64,000 bases of DNA, from assembly GCF_905475345.1 (NCBI RefSeq), contig NC_066597.1:4022501-4086500 (forward strand). The letters are read 5' to 3'. The position numbers and the translations under genes were made by a program. Of this stretch, positions 24,604 to 37,100 are shown one piece after another (position 1 is the first letter of the stretch; each line of letters begins with the position of its first letter). The notes below the pieces were generated by a model that did no database searches, was not told the origin of the DNA, and saw only the letters and a program-made list of their open reading frames with translations. The DNA is from Vespula vulgaris. Taxonomy: Eukaryota > Arthropoda > Insecta > Hymenoptera > Vespidae.

Positions 24604-27600
24604 AGCAAAGAGAAATTCATTATTCTTTTATTAATTTGATTCTTAATATTATTTTACAGGAGCACCGAATGGAAATCGATGCCAGAGCTGGAACATTCCA
24701 AGCGTTTGAATTATTTGGCCAACAATTATTACAATCGAGCCATTATGCCAGCGTAGAAATCCAAGAGAAACTCGAATCAATGGCCGAAGCTCGTCAGGAA
24801 TTAGAAAAAGCTTGGATCCAACGACGCATGCAATTAGATCAAAACTTAGAGCTACAATTATTCTGCAGAGACTGTGAACAGGCAGAGAATTGGATGAGCG
24901 CGCGAGAAGCTTTCTTGAGCAGTGCAGACACCGTTGACAGTAACGATAATGTTGAGGCATTGATAAAGAAACACGAAGATTTCGATAAAGCTATAAATGC
25001 TCACGAAGAGAAAATTGCAACGTTACAAACTTTGGCTGATCAATTGATAGCGGCTGAACATTACGCAGCTAAGCCAATAGACGAAAAACGTTGTCAAGTG
25101 TTGGATCGTTGGAGACATTTGAAGGACGCACTTATAGAAAAACGATCAAAATTAGGAGAATCCCAGACGCTTCAACAATTCTCTAGAGATGCTGATGAAA
25201 TCGAAAATTGGATAGCCGAAAAATTGCAGTTAGCTACGGAAGAAAATTACAAAGATCCTGCTAATATACAATCGAAGCATCAAAAGCATCAAGCTTTCGA
25301 AGCGGAGCTCGCAGCCAATGCTGATAGGATTCAGTCGGTTCTAGCAATGGGAGGAAATTTGATAGAGAAACATCAATGCGCGGGTTCCGAGGATGCAGTT
25401 CAAAAGAGATTAGCGTCCATTGCTGATCAGTGGGAATATCTTACTCAAAAGACTACAGAGAAATCTATGAAATTGAAAGAGGCTAATAAGCAACGTACAT
25501 ACATTGCGGCTGTAAAAGATTTAGACTTTTGGCTTGGCGAGGTTGAAAGTTTATTGACTTCCGAAGATGCGGGCAAGGATTTAGCCTCCGTGCAAAATTT
25601 GATGAAGAAACATCAGTTGGTCGAGGCGGATATACAGGCTCACGAAGAAAGAATCAAAGATATGAATGCTCAAGCAGATTCTCTCATTGAAAGTGGACAA
25701 TTTGACGCAACTGGTATTCAGGAGAAGAGACAGAGCATAAACGAACGATACGAACGCATTAGAAATCTTGCTGCACATAGACAAGCGAGACTCAACGAAG
25801 CCAACACTTTACATCAATTCTTCCGTGATATCGCTGATGAAGAATCTTGGATCAAGGAAAAGAAACTGTTGGTTGGATCTGACGATTATGGTCGTGACTT
25901 GACAGGTGTACAGAATCTTAAAAAGAAACATAAGAGATTAGAAGCTGAACTTGGTAGTCATGAACCTGCCATTCAAGCAGTTCAAGAAGCAGGAGAAAAA
26001 TTAATGGATGTTTCTAACTTGGGTGCACATGAGATTGAACAACGTTTGAAGCTTCTCAATCAAGCCTGGTCCGAACTCAAACAATTGGCTGCTAATAGAG
26101 GTCAAAAATTGGACGAATCTTTGACGTATCAACAGTTCTTAGCGAAAGTCGAAGAAGAAGAAGCTTGGATCACTGAGAAGCAACAATTGCTTTCAGTTGA
26201 AGACTATGGCGATACAATGGCTGCTGTACAAGGTTTGTTAAAGAAACATGATGCCTTTGAAACCGATTTTGCCGCTCACGGAGAACGTTGCAAAGACATC
26301 TGCGAAGCTGGCGAAGCACTGATCAAAGCTGGCAATCATCGAGCCGATGCTATTGGACAAAGATGTACGCAATTGCGTAACAAATTGGAACAACTTGGTG
26401 CGCTCGCAGCTAGAAGGAAAACTCGTCTCAATGATAATTCGGCATATTTGCAGTTTATGTGGAAAGCCGATGTCGTTGAATCATGGATCGCTGATAAAGA
26501 AACTCATGTACGTTCGGAAGAGTTTGGACGTGATTTATCTACGGTTCAAACGCTATTAACCAAGCAGGAAACATTCGATGCTGGTTTACACGCGTTTGAA
26601 CACGAGGGTATTCAAAATATTACTTCTTTGAAAGAAATGCTCGTTGATGCAGGACATGATCAAACTCCGAGCATTCAGAAACGTCATGCTGATGTGATCA
26701 CTCGTTGGCAAAAACTCTTGGCAGATTCTGATGCACGTAAACAACGATTGTTAAGAATGCAGGATCAGTTCAGACAGATAGAAGAACTTTATCTTACATT
26801 TGCCAAGAAAGCTTCCGCCTTCAACTCGTGGTTCGAGAATGCAGAGGAAGATTTAACTGATCCAGTTAGATGTAACAGCATCGAGGAGATCCGTGCGTTA
26901 CGAGAAGCTCATGCTCAGTTCCAAGCAAGTCTGTCTTCCGCTGAAGCAGATTTCCAAGCGCTTGCCGCTCTCGATAGGCAAATAAAGAGCTTTAATGTTG
27001 GCCCAAATCCATATACATGGTTCACGATGGAAGCACTGGAAGATACCTGGCGTAATTTGCAAAAGATTATCAAGGAACGTGACGTAGAGCTTGCAAAGGA
27101 AGCACAACGACAAGAAGAAAACGATAAATTACGAAAAGAATTCGCTAAACATTCTAACGCGTTCCATCAATGGCTTGCAGAAACAAGGTATATAATTTAT
27201 GTCTCATTTATTTATATGTCATCAATTATTTCACGATAATTTTATTAAAATATTTTGTTCTTACTTTATAGAACATCTATGATGGAAGGTTCTGGTTCCT
27301 TGGAACAACAATTGGAAGCAACAAAGGTTTGTACAAATAAGAGAAATTTCTCATCTCTAACTAATGTGAAGTTCGAAAATATTCAACATATAATATATAA
27401 TTACAATATGTATCTGATTACGTTATTACAGAGAAAAACTCAGGAAGTACGAGCGCGTCGTCAAGATTTGAAGAAAATCGAAGATCTTGGTGCAATATTG
27501 GAAGAGCATCTAATCCTTGATAATCGTTATACAGAACATAGTACAGTTGGATTGGCACAACAATGGGATCAATTGGATCAACTTGGAATGCGTATGCAAC

Positions 27601-28277
27601 ATAATCTCGAGCAACAAATTCAAGCAAGAAATCAATCCGGTGTTTCTGAAGATGCCCTTAAAGAATTCTCGATGATGTTCAAACACTTTGATAAAGATAA
27701 GAGCGGACGATTGAATCATCAAGAATTCAAATCATGTTTGAGAGCACTTGGATATGATTTACCAATGGTCGAAGAGGGCCAGCCTGATCCAGAATTTGAG
27801 AACATACTCGGTTTGTTGATTATTTATTACCACTTATACTTTATTATAACTTTAGCGCTTTTCTTTTAATGTTCTATATTTAATATGAAATTTGTTATTT
27901 CTAGATATCGTCGATCCGAACAGAGATGGTTACGTATCGTTACAAGAATACATGGCGTTTATGATAAGCAAAGAAACAGAAAATGTGCAAAGTTCGGAGG
28001 AAATAGAAAATGCCTTCCGTGCCATTACAGCGGCAGATAGGCCATATGTAACGAAGGAAGAATTATATGCTGTATGTATAACATCCTATATTTAATCGCA
28101 ATTTGTTGTAAGCAACTTTCTTTTACATTATGATGTAATTTTTTTCAGAATCTTACGAAAGAAATGGCTGACTACTGCGTGGCACGTATGAAACCATACG
28201 TTGATCCAAAAACGGAAAGACCAATCACGGGAGCGTTGGATTACATAGAATTTACTCGTACTCTTTTCCAAAACTAA
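19930..28277 (+). CDS. alpha-Spec: Alpha-spectrin, complete gene, 8 coding exons, 2418 aa
   Basis: Exons: 19930-20079, 20184-20415, 20523-24139, 24660-27187, 27272-27326, 27432-27810, 27905-28071, 28149-28277. All use GT-AG introns and the frame closes exactly, giving 2418 aa (Drosophila about 2415). The start ATG opens the conserved T-P-K-E-V-K-I-L-E peptide. The protein is a chain of about 20 triple-helical spectrin repeats. An SH3 domain is inserted at about residues 972-1026 (A-L-Y-D-Y ... D-W-W-K-V). A calmodulin-like tail carries EF loops D-K-D-K-S-G-R-L-N-H-Q-E (about 2282) and D-P-N-R-D-G-Y-V-S-L-Q-E (about 2324), both with canonical ligands. It pairs with beta-spectrin in the cortical membrane skeleton. 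Two giant exons hold 85% of the coding sequence. Intron 3 contains an exon-like duplicate, listed separately. Confidence 0.98.
24224..24268 (+). other. Exon-like duplicate of the start of alpha-spectrin exon 4 (cassette or relic exon)
   Basis: Intron 3 (24140-24658) contains an acceptor TTATAG at 24218-24223 followed by an open frame reading N-H-R-A-E-I-D-A-R-Y-G-V-L-P-E. The real exon 4 starts E-H-R-M-E-I-D-A-R-A-G-T-F-Q. The shared residues use different synonymous codons for Arg, Glu, Ile, Ala and Gly. GAG/GTATCA at 24266-24274 could be a donor, giving a 45-nt in-frame cassette of 15 residues. If that donor is not used the frame stays open to TAA at 24362-24364, truncating the protein. A second donor-like GTAAAA (24327) would shift frame. 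Likeliest readings are an alternative exon or a decaying duplicate. Confidence 0.5.
24564..24590. repeat. (CT)n tract upstream of the exon 4 acceptor
   Basis: A CT run within a broader pyrimidine tract (24537-24599) in alpha-spectrin intron 3, about 70 bp before the acceptor at 24658-24659. It could bind PTB-type regulators, but this is inference. Confidence 0.7.
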
Positions 28278-28860
28278 TTATTTGCATATAGTATATATCT
28301 ATATCTATATATATAATATATAAATGATATAATTTTTTGTTCTGTTACTGTTTACAATACAATTTTCAATGATAGCTTTAGAGGAATACACAATCCTCGT
28401 TTTTATATACGTACTTTATTACTATAATTCTCTTTTACCCACATTTTTTATTTTTCGCATTTAACATTATTACATATCTTATTATCACACTTGCTTCCAG
28501 CTAATGCAAAGTGCAGCTTCGGACATTTAGCTTTTGTGAGATATGTAATTTATGAGTATCGAAATCGTAACATACATGCTTAATATAAAACGTTCAATGA
28601 AATTATTTAACTAATTTATATATAATATTTACATTACAATTATTTACAAAAATAGAAAAGGTAGTACACATGCATAGTTGTAAATAGATTATATGAAAAT
28701 AAATAATATTTGGTCGCACTTGGCTTTATTACATTACTTGTTTATTTATTTTACACCAAAGTACGTGTATATTTACACCAAGTAAGGTGTATATTTATAT
28801 ATATATATATTTTTTAGAAATTGTCTGTGTTATATGTATTAAATATTAACCTCTGTAGTT
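28278..28860 (+). other. Alpha-spectrin 3' UTR and spacer
   Basis: AT-rich, with no open frame of note. A poly(A) signal AATAAA at 28698-28703, about 420 nt after the stop, is a plausible end. A short repeated segment (ACACCAA...GTGTATATTTA) occurs near 28752-28800. Confidence 0.45.
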
Positions 28861-29199
28861 GCGGCGCATGCGCAAAAACATTTTAGTATTTGCGCATGCT
28901 TGGTACTGATTTTATCTAGTAATATTTAAAACGTGGTAAGACTGATTATTCTTTTAGACTGTCAAAATAACTTTCAGTGATTGTTGTAAGATTTCGTAAG
29001 AGTAGTCGGCTTTTTAAAAGTTTATTCAGAACGCTCGTACGTATAAATTATAATTTAATTAATTATGTATAATTAATATTCATACACACATGTAACTATT
29101 GTAGGTTTAATAGTATAGCATCAATTTTTTTTTTCTTAATTTTAATTTTAATTGTTACGATAGTTATATTAATACTTATGTTAAATATTTTATTTTTAG
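28861..29199 (+). promoter_or_regulatory. RtcB promoter with NRF-1/Ewg-type palindrome and 5' UTR intron
   Basis: GCGCATGCGC at 28864-28873 is a perfect palindrome matching the NRF-1 (insect Ewg) consensus. An 11-bp inverted repeat pairs GCATGCGCAAA (28866-28876) with TTTGCGCATGC (28889-28899) around a 12-bp spacer. It is the only CpG-rich patch in an otherwise very AT-rich spacer. An acceptor (TTTTTAG) ends at 29199, four bases before the RtcB ATG. A non-coding first exon is therefore expected, with donor candidates GTAAGA at 28936, 28986 or 28996. Confidence 0.6.
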
Positions 29200-29203
29200 C
29201 GAA

Positions 29204-31416
29204 ATGGTTGTTAGACAATATCAAGAAGAACTTAAGTATTTAGAAAAAATTAATGAATGGTCTTGGAGAATTAAAAAAGGTTTTCAACCAAATATGAATG
29301 TATGTATGAATTATTCTTTGCAATGGTTTTATTAAAAATTTTATTAGAGTGAGATATTTAATTGGCATGAATACTTTTAAGGTTGAAGGCATATTTTATG
29401 TCAACCAAACATTAGAACGTCTAATGTTTGAGGAATTACGAAATTCATGTAGGCCAGGAACAGTTGGAGGTTTTCTTCCAGGTATGAAACAAATTGCTAA
29501 TGTTGCTGCTTTACCTGGAATTGTAGGAAAATCAGTTGGATTGCCTGATGTTCATTCTGGATATGGTTTCGCGATTGGTACAGTACTTTTTCTTTCTTTT
29601 TATCTTTTTTATATCTTTCCATATGCATAATATATTTATTTTATATACAGGTAATATGGCAGCATTTGATTTAGACGATCCAAAGTCCATAGTATCACCT
29701 GGTGGAGTAGGATTTGATATAAATTGTGGCGTTCGTTTGTTAAGAACCAATTTATTTGAACATGAAATTCTACCTATCAAGGTATTAAATTATAGTCTAT
29801 TTTTTATTTTATTTGTATGTTAAACTATACATAAATTCAATATTGCAATTAATAGGAACAACTTGCACAAAGTATGTTCGATCATATTCCAGTAGGAGTC
29901 GGATCTAAAGGAATCATACCAATGAATGCAAGAGATTTAGAAGAGGCGATGGAGATGGGTATGGATTGGTCTTTGAGAGAAGGTAAATATCTAATTAGAA
30001 TTTAATAAGAGATGTTTCTTGAAATGTTTTGATATTATAATTTACATTTTTATATCGATTATAGGTTATATCTGGGCAGAAGATAAAGAACATTGTGAAG
30101 AATATGGTAGAATGTTAAATGCTGATCCTTCAAAAGTGTCACTAAGAGCAAAGAAACGTGGCCTTCCTCAGGTAAATCTAAAGTTACATTATTAGTACTG
30201 TATTAATATCATTGTAATAATATTTATATTATTTTAGTTAGGTACATTAGGTGCAGGAAATCATTACGCTGAGATTCAAGTTGTAGATGAAATTTATGAT
30301 AAATGGGCTGCATGTAAGATGGGTATTGAGGAAAAGGGTCAAATTTGTGTCATGATTCATTCAGGAAGCAGAGGCTTTGGACATCAAGTTGCTACAGGTC
30401 TTTTAGACAAAAAAAAAAAAAAGAATATATAAAATACATGTTTTTTTATTTTACTAAATTAATTGTAAATTAATAGATGCACTCGTACAAATGGAAAAAG
30501 CTATGAGAAGGGATAATATCGAAACAAATGATAGACAACTTGCTTGTGCTCATATTAAATCTCAGGAAGGTCAAGATTATTTAAAAGCTATGTCAGCTGC
30601 TGCTAATTTTGCATGGGTTAATAGAAGTTCTATGACATTTCTCACACGACAGGTTTGTGTTTACAAACGTATAAGTAAATGACTATATTATCTGTAAAGT
30701 TTTTATTTTTATTATACTTTTTTTTTTAGGCATTTGCAAAACAATTTCGTCTTTCTCCAGATGACTTGGATATGCATGTTATTTACGATGTGTCGCATAA
30801 TGTTGCTAAAATAGAGGAACATATGGTTAATGGCAAACAAAAAACACTTTTAGTTCATAGAAAGGTAAGTTTTGTACTGTAACATATTTTTTTATGAATA
30901 ATGGAAGAGAAGGAAGATAAATTATTTTGTTTTTGACAAAGGGATCAACCAGGGCTTTTCCACCTCATCATCCATTGATTCCTGTAGATTATCAGTTAAC
31001 AGGTCAACCAGTTTTAATCGGTGGTACAATGGGAACATGTAGTTATGTTCTTACTGGAACTGAACAAGGAATGCAAGAAACGTTTGGATCTACGTGCCAT
31101 GGAGCTGTAAGTATTTCGAATCTGTATACATGGAAAATATATACAATAAAGTAGCATTATTTTTAACAAATTTTTGTAACATATTTAGGGTCGTGCCTTG
31201 TCTAGAGCAAAATCACGAAGAAATTTGGATTATAAAGATGTTCTAAACAAATTAGAAAGTTTAGGAATATCTATTAGAATTGCTTCACCAAAATTAGTTA
31301 TGGAAGAAGCTCCAGAATCCTATAAGAATGTAACGGATGTTGTAGATACATGTCATTTAGCTGGTATTTCTAAAAAATGTATTAAACTGAGGCCAATAGC
31401 AGTTATTAAAGGATAA
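29204..31416 (+). CDS. RtcB: RNA-splicing ligase RtcB, complete gene, 10 coding exons, 506 aa
   Basis: Exons: 29204-29299, 29382-29577, 29651-29781, 29856-29982, 30065-30171, 30238-30397, 30477-30652, 30730-30864, 30942-31106, 31189-31416. The joined frame gives 506 aa against 505 for human RTCB, and nearly every block is recognisable. RtcB is the 3'-5' ligase that joins tRNA exon halves using GTP and Mn2+, and it also ligates the unconventional XBP1 intron. Metal and catalytic residues are present: Cys123 in D-I-N-C-G-V-R, His in G-A-G-N-H-Y-A-E, His in M-I-H-S-G-S-R-G, His in D-V-S-H-N, and the guanylated His429 in T-C-H-G-A-G-R. The C-terminal A-V-I-K-G is intact. It lies head to tail after alpha-spectrin with a 926-bp spacer and its own promoter motif. 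Confidence 0.97.
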
Positions 31417-31916
31417 TTTACATAAAATGTTTACTAATATATTTCTTTTATATTTAATGTAAATTATATGCTATGGAATTTTCTATTAGATATTTAACGA
31501 TCAATGATATTAAAGAAGATATGGTTACACGAATTTATTTAAATAATCCAAATTAAATTAAAATTATTTTATATTAACACTTACCTTAATATAAATTCTT
31601 TCACTCGAATGTCACTTATAAATAAGAGATAAGTATGTTGTACAATCTTTAAGATTGATTATGTTGTAATAGAATAGAATAATAATACAAATTTTTTACA
31701 ACTTAAGAGAACGATGTTCTCTATATTAAATTATAAAATTCATATTTTAGAATATGAATGCATTTAATAAACATCACGTAATTATTTTCAAAATGTTTGT
31801 TTTTAATTTCGTAACCGCAAATGTTATTACATTACAAGTGTTCCTATGTGATACGTATGTTACATGTTTAATGTTATTAAACTTTATTGCTACTTTATTT
31901 TCTACCATATACATGA

Positions 31917-32009
<93 letters not shown>

Positions 32010-32628
32010 TATACTTTATTTTAAATTTAAAGTAATTTGTCAAAAAATATTTTTATATTTTCACAATTATTTGGCATCGTGATTTCGCCACACAGATTTA
32101 TCCATATATGCGACGCATATATCCAATTAAACTTTTTTATAGAACATTTGATTGAAAAAACATTTGCAAATATATTTAATTGGCATTAGTTAAAATGTAC
32201 AATTGTCTATTTTTATAATAAAAAAAAAAAAAATTACATTAGACTACTTTGTTTGACTTTACACGCAAATAAATTCGCGATTTCGTGTGTGTGTATAACA
32301 AATCCTCCACTGACTAGAAAAAATAATACAGAGGATGATGTTCATGAAAAGTAAGATTATGTTTCATGTATACACATAGAGAGATAATGGAAGCAACCCC
32401 GTCACCATAAATAGAAAATACATACATACTTTGTAATAGTAATATTTTTATACAAGACAGTGACATTGATCAAGTAAACCCTTGAGAGCATATGCAAAAA
32501 AGATAGTCATTGGAGGAGTTGCATTTAGAAATACAAGACTGACCAAGTTAGGAAGAATGGTCTGAAATGCATTCCATGATATAATTATAAAAAATTATAT
32601 TATATATAAAATAATTATACTAAAAAAC
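31417..32628. other. Convergent spacer between RtcB and dumpy, with long (TA)n
   Basis: AT-rich DNA with no gene. A plus-strand AATAAA at 31766-31771 may end RtcB transcripts. TTTATT near 32015 is a minus-strand AATAAA that could serve dumpy. A (TA)n tract of about 41 repeats runs 31918-32000 and ends in ACACACACAT. The two 3' ends face each other across about 1.2 kb, so the 3' UTRs could overlap. Confidence 0.6.
31918..32008. repeat. (TA)n microsatellite with CA tail
   Basis: An uninterrupted TA run of about 83 bases followed by ACACACAC. It is the longest TA repeat in the window. Confidence 0.97.
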
Positions 32629-34168
32629 TTATGATAAGTGATAATCAGGAGAAGGTTCAGCTACAGATTCGGTAGTGAACAGAGGATTTGGAAACTCTGG
32701 TGGATGTGGCAGTGGTCCAGCAGTCTTTGGCTGACGTCTATATGCCATTAACCAGCATGACACCGCAATAGCGACAGCAACTAGTGCTAAAAGTGCTGTT
32801 ATTACTAAGGCTATGATAAATCCAACCATGGAAACACAAATATCTTCTACTCTTTGAGCCGAAGGAACTGAAAATGATAATATTACATGATTAATGAAGA
32901 AAATGTTGCCCATCTTTCTATTAAATAGTTAATATATATAATTAAATATTATACCTTCAGCCGGATCTGCTGTTAATCTTTCTTCTCTTCTTTCCAAAGT
33001 AAATATTAAGTTCGATTCGATTGTTATCTCTTCACGAAGCTGTCCTTCGTAATTATCAGAGATACTTAAGGCTGTATCATTTGATTCAGCCTCAACATCT
33101 CTACGACGGCGACCGAATGCATTGTATCCTCGGCAATTTACCTAAAATTAATATTTAATTATAATTTTTTATATTCTTAAGATTCATTCTACAAAAAAAT
33201 AACAATAATTATTAAATAAATATTTACAGGCTGACATCGTCCAAAACAGACTCGTATATTACATTGGAATCTGATATTATCACTACTTGGAAACTTGAAG
33301 GCATTAAAACTAGCCATCAGTGATTGAGTTTCATGATCTTGTTGCCATTCTCCGAATATTGTTGGATCTGTTGCACATCCATTTTCATCCGTTACTATAT
33401 ATTCGTTTTCCAAATTATCTTCCATAGTTTTGGCCACACAATTTCTTGCAAAACCTCCATAAATTGCTGTGGATCAAAAATATGAAAAAAATTAAATGTT
33501 CATTACTATAAAAAATATAGAATAGATCTTCCGAAAATATACATACATGATGGCTGAACTTCAACTTGTAACATTAGATTATCTCCTATTTCAGCAGAAT
33601 TTATTTCATTTCCATTATGAGTAACGATTTTCATTATACATGTTGGAGGTGGTCCAGTATTTGCAATAGTACCAGCAGTAGTTAACATTGAAACATTAAA
33701 GCCAAGTGTAACATTTTGTTCACCAGTTTGATATATACATTTAATATGATAGGCCTGTGCTTTGTATGTTACTAATTTTGGATGCTTTTGAACAACAAGT
33801 ATGAAACTGGCTTGTCCCTGTTAATTAATTTATCATATTAAATATATTCAGAAGAAAAAATTTTTATTAAATTATTTAAGAGATAAATATTACATATATC
33901 AAGAATTTTTGAAAAATACTTACATTTACATGTATCAATCCACAATTGCCAAATGCAACTTTAAATATTATATCTGTTTTATGTATAGTTTCAGCAGGTA
34001 TCGAAACAACACGTCTACATTGTTCATCTTTGCTACGGCCTTTAACATACAAAACACCGTCAAATTCGTGATCTTGCAAATATATTTCAACTTGGACTCC
34101 ATCTGATAAACAACTGACACCCATGTCTGGTGTGGGGAAATCGGTTTTGGGTGTTTTTTCTTTGACAA
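32629..34168 (-). CDS. dpy: Dumpy C-terminus: ZP domain, furin-type site, transmembrane helix, tail
   Basis: Exons, last first: 32629-32867, 32955-33141, 33228-33466, 33547-33817, 33924-34168. The ZP domain begins near D-M-G-V-S-C-L-S-D-G (34168 side) and runs through C-F-G-R-C-Q-P-V-N-C. Arg-Arg-Arg-Arg-Asp at 33100-33111 fits the conserved cleavage site that releases ZP proteins from the membrane for polymerisation. The final exon encodes a hydrophobic helix (M-V-G-F-I-I-A-L-V-I-T ... C-W-L-M-A-Y-R-R) and a Pro-rich tail of about 37 residues ending P-D-Y-H-L-S. Unlike the EGF exons, exon phases here are mixed (0 and 1), marking the boundary of the shuffled array. Confidence 0.92.
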
Positions 34169-37100
34169 CTGTGCAGAGAGAATATAATCATAATTTATTT
34201 CAAACTTTCAGGATATAGCCATATCTACAATAATGTATATCTATATTAATCTTTTTTTTTATACTCACAGCAATGAGCTTGATGTCTAGTTGCATTGCAA
34301 AATGCATTTACACTACATACTATTTTTGAGCAAGGATCTTCACAAGTTCTTGTCGTCTGTTCACAGTATCTATTATCTGCGCAATCGTCATCTATTCTGC
34401 ATTCTATTATTCCGACTGTAATGATATTAATATATATTAATATAATAAGTTTATATAAAGATAAAGGAAATAATTTAATGCAGAAATTGTATACTTACTG
34501 AGTTTACAATATCCATTGGCAGTTAATTTGTATCCATCTTGAGTTGGACATATGCAGCGACCGTATTCATCTATCAAAAATCCTTTCTCTAAGGCACAAG
34601 TACAATATCCTTGATTATTAATGATCATTCCAGTATCTTCGTGACAGGGTATGCAAATATCGTGTTGGTCTTTAGCCATGTGTTGCGGGCAAATGCAATT
34701 ACCGTACTCGTCACGTATTTGCCCTTTCTCGGGAGAACAAACATTTACTAGAAGAAGAATAAATATATGTTATAACGGACGAAAAATAATATAACTATAA
34801 AATAATATAATCATAAAATACAATAAATTACTTGTATCACAGATCATTGTCCTAACTGGTTCGGTATCTAATACTTTACAAATAGCGTTTACGCCACAAG
34901 GTGCAATTTTAATGCAAGGATTGATACATTCTCCATCAAAGCATGCTGTTTGAGGTGGACATTCATAATCCGCTTTACATGTTTCTATGAGTAAAAAATA
35001 CAATCGTTATAATAAAAAATATAAAAAAAGTAAATTTGATAGTAGCAACATGAATTATATAATATATTTCTTTACCTTTAACACATCCAGATTTGGAATC
35101 AGCAATGTATCCTGGTGGACAAGAACACTCCACAACATGATTATATACATTACATTCGGTTTTATCAGTACATGGATTTGATATGCAAGGATCTTCACAA
35201 CGATTGTTAATACATGCTTTATTTGTCGGGCAATCTATATTGCTTCTGCATCCTAACAAAACACAAGATACGGTTGGATTGCCTTTCAAGCCTGGTGGAC
35301 ATTCGCAAATGGCTTTGTGATTTATAGCTCGACATTCTGCTCCTTTTCCACAAGATATTGCCGTGGATGAACAAGCAGGAATGCAATTATGTCTAACACA
35401 TATGTGTGTTCCACTACAATCGTCATTTGTATGGCAACCGGTGACTAAAACATAGAATATACAATTAGAAAAACAATTGTCGTAATAATAGATTGAAAGA
35501 TTATTTATTAATCCTGAGATATTTTAATAGCATACCTTCGGTACATGCAATGTCCGCGCTTCCATCATAGCCCAAAATACAAGAACATACTGGCTTATGA
35601 TCGACTACATTGCAAATTGCATTAGGACCACAAGTACATGGATTTCTGCATATACCATTGATACAAGATCTGTCCTGAGCACAGTCGTTATCCTTTGTAC
35701 ATTCGACTTTAACGATTGGTGTTGTAGGTTGACACGTTCCACTACCACTACTAACATATCCGCTTGGGCAAACACAAATCATTGTTCTTATAGGAGATGT
35801 AGGTAATACTCTACATTCTGATGGCGGAGTACAAGGCTGCATTATCGGACAAGGTTCTTCACATTTGTGATTGAAACATGCTAATCTATCTGGACAATCA
35901 CTGTCTTCTCTACATTCAGGTTGTTCTTCCAACTTGCAAAGAATATATGGATTGCCAGTGTAATGAACTGGACAGCGACAAATTGGGATATGATTTAGAA
36001 CTTTACATTCCGCACGAGAAGAACAAGGATTGTCGTGAAGGCAAGCATCGATGCATTGCATGTTGATACATGAATGCTCGCTAGGACAATCTCCGTTACT
36101 GTGACAACCAATAACCCGACATTTGTCCAAAGGATTACCATAATATCCCTTGCGACAACGACAGTCAGCTACGTGGTTTCTGACGTAACACTCGGCATTC
36201 AAACCACATAGATCTGACAGTAAACATGGATCTACGCAGTATTTGTTCTTGCAGGATTTATCTAGAGCACAGTCGTAATCTTGTTGACATTCAACCGAAA
36301 CGCATGCAATTTCAGGATTGCCTTGGTAGCCTTCTTTGCAAGAGCATATTGGTTTGTGATTTCTTACAAAACAGATTGCATTGGTACCGCAATTGCAAGG
36401 ATCTCGGCATTGCCTATTCACGCAAGCTTCGTTGTCGTTACACTCGTCGTTTGTAACGCAAGCTCCAATGTTTGTTATTTGTACTGTAAAGTAAAAAATT
36501 CGTAAGGTTATAACGAATCATGAAAAATTATGGTACTAATTGTTAAAAAATAAAAAAGTTATCGACTTACTTGGTCTACATATTCCATCGATATGTGTGA
36601 TCCATCCCTCTGGACACGTACAAGTCATAGTTCGTACAGGTACGGTGTCCAAGACATCGCAACGAGCATTCTCTAAGCACGGTTTTAATACTGGGCATGG
36701 ATCGATGCATTCATTTCTGATGCATACTAATTTATCACCACAATCTATATCGATTCTACATTCTGGTTCATCCACTGCACCTGGAGGATGACGTTCACAG
36801 TACGAATATGGATTTCCTGAAGGAATGTTCACTGGACAACGACAAGAAGCAAGATGAGCTTGTACGTAACAAAGAGCGTTTTGAGCACAAGGAGAATTTT
36901 CGACGCATGGATCAATGCAACGTCCACTTTTACAAGCCTGATTTTGTGGGCAATCGTAATTGTTATTACACTCTACTCTTTCACAATGTATTTGTGGATT
37001 TCCAACATAGCCAGCACTACAACGGCAAGCTGAACGATGGTTATAACCGTAACATTCTGCATTAATCGCACATTTGTTGTCTAAGATGCAAGGATTAATG

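Noticed and set aside
21875..26559. Antisense frames of 60-100 codons across alpha-spectrin
   Set aside because: They are shadows of the strongly coding plus strand and show no independent codon usage, motifs or start context.
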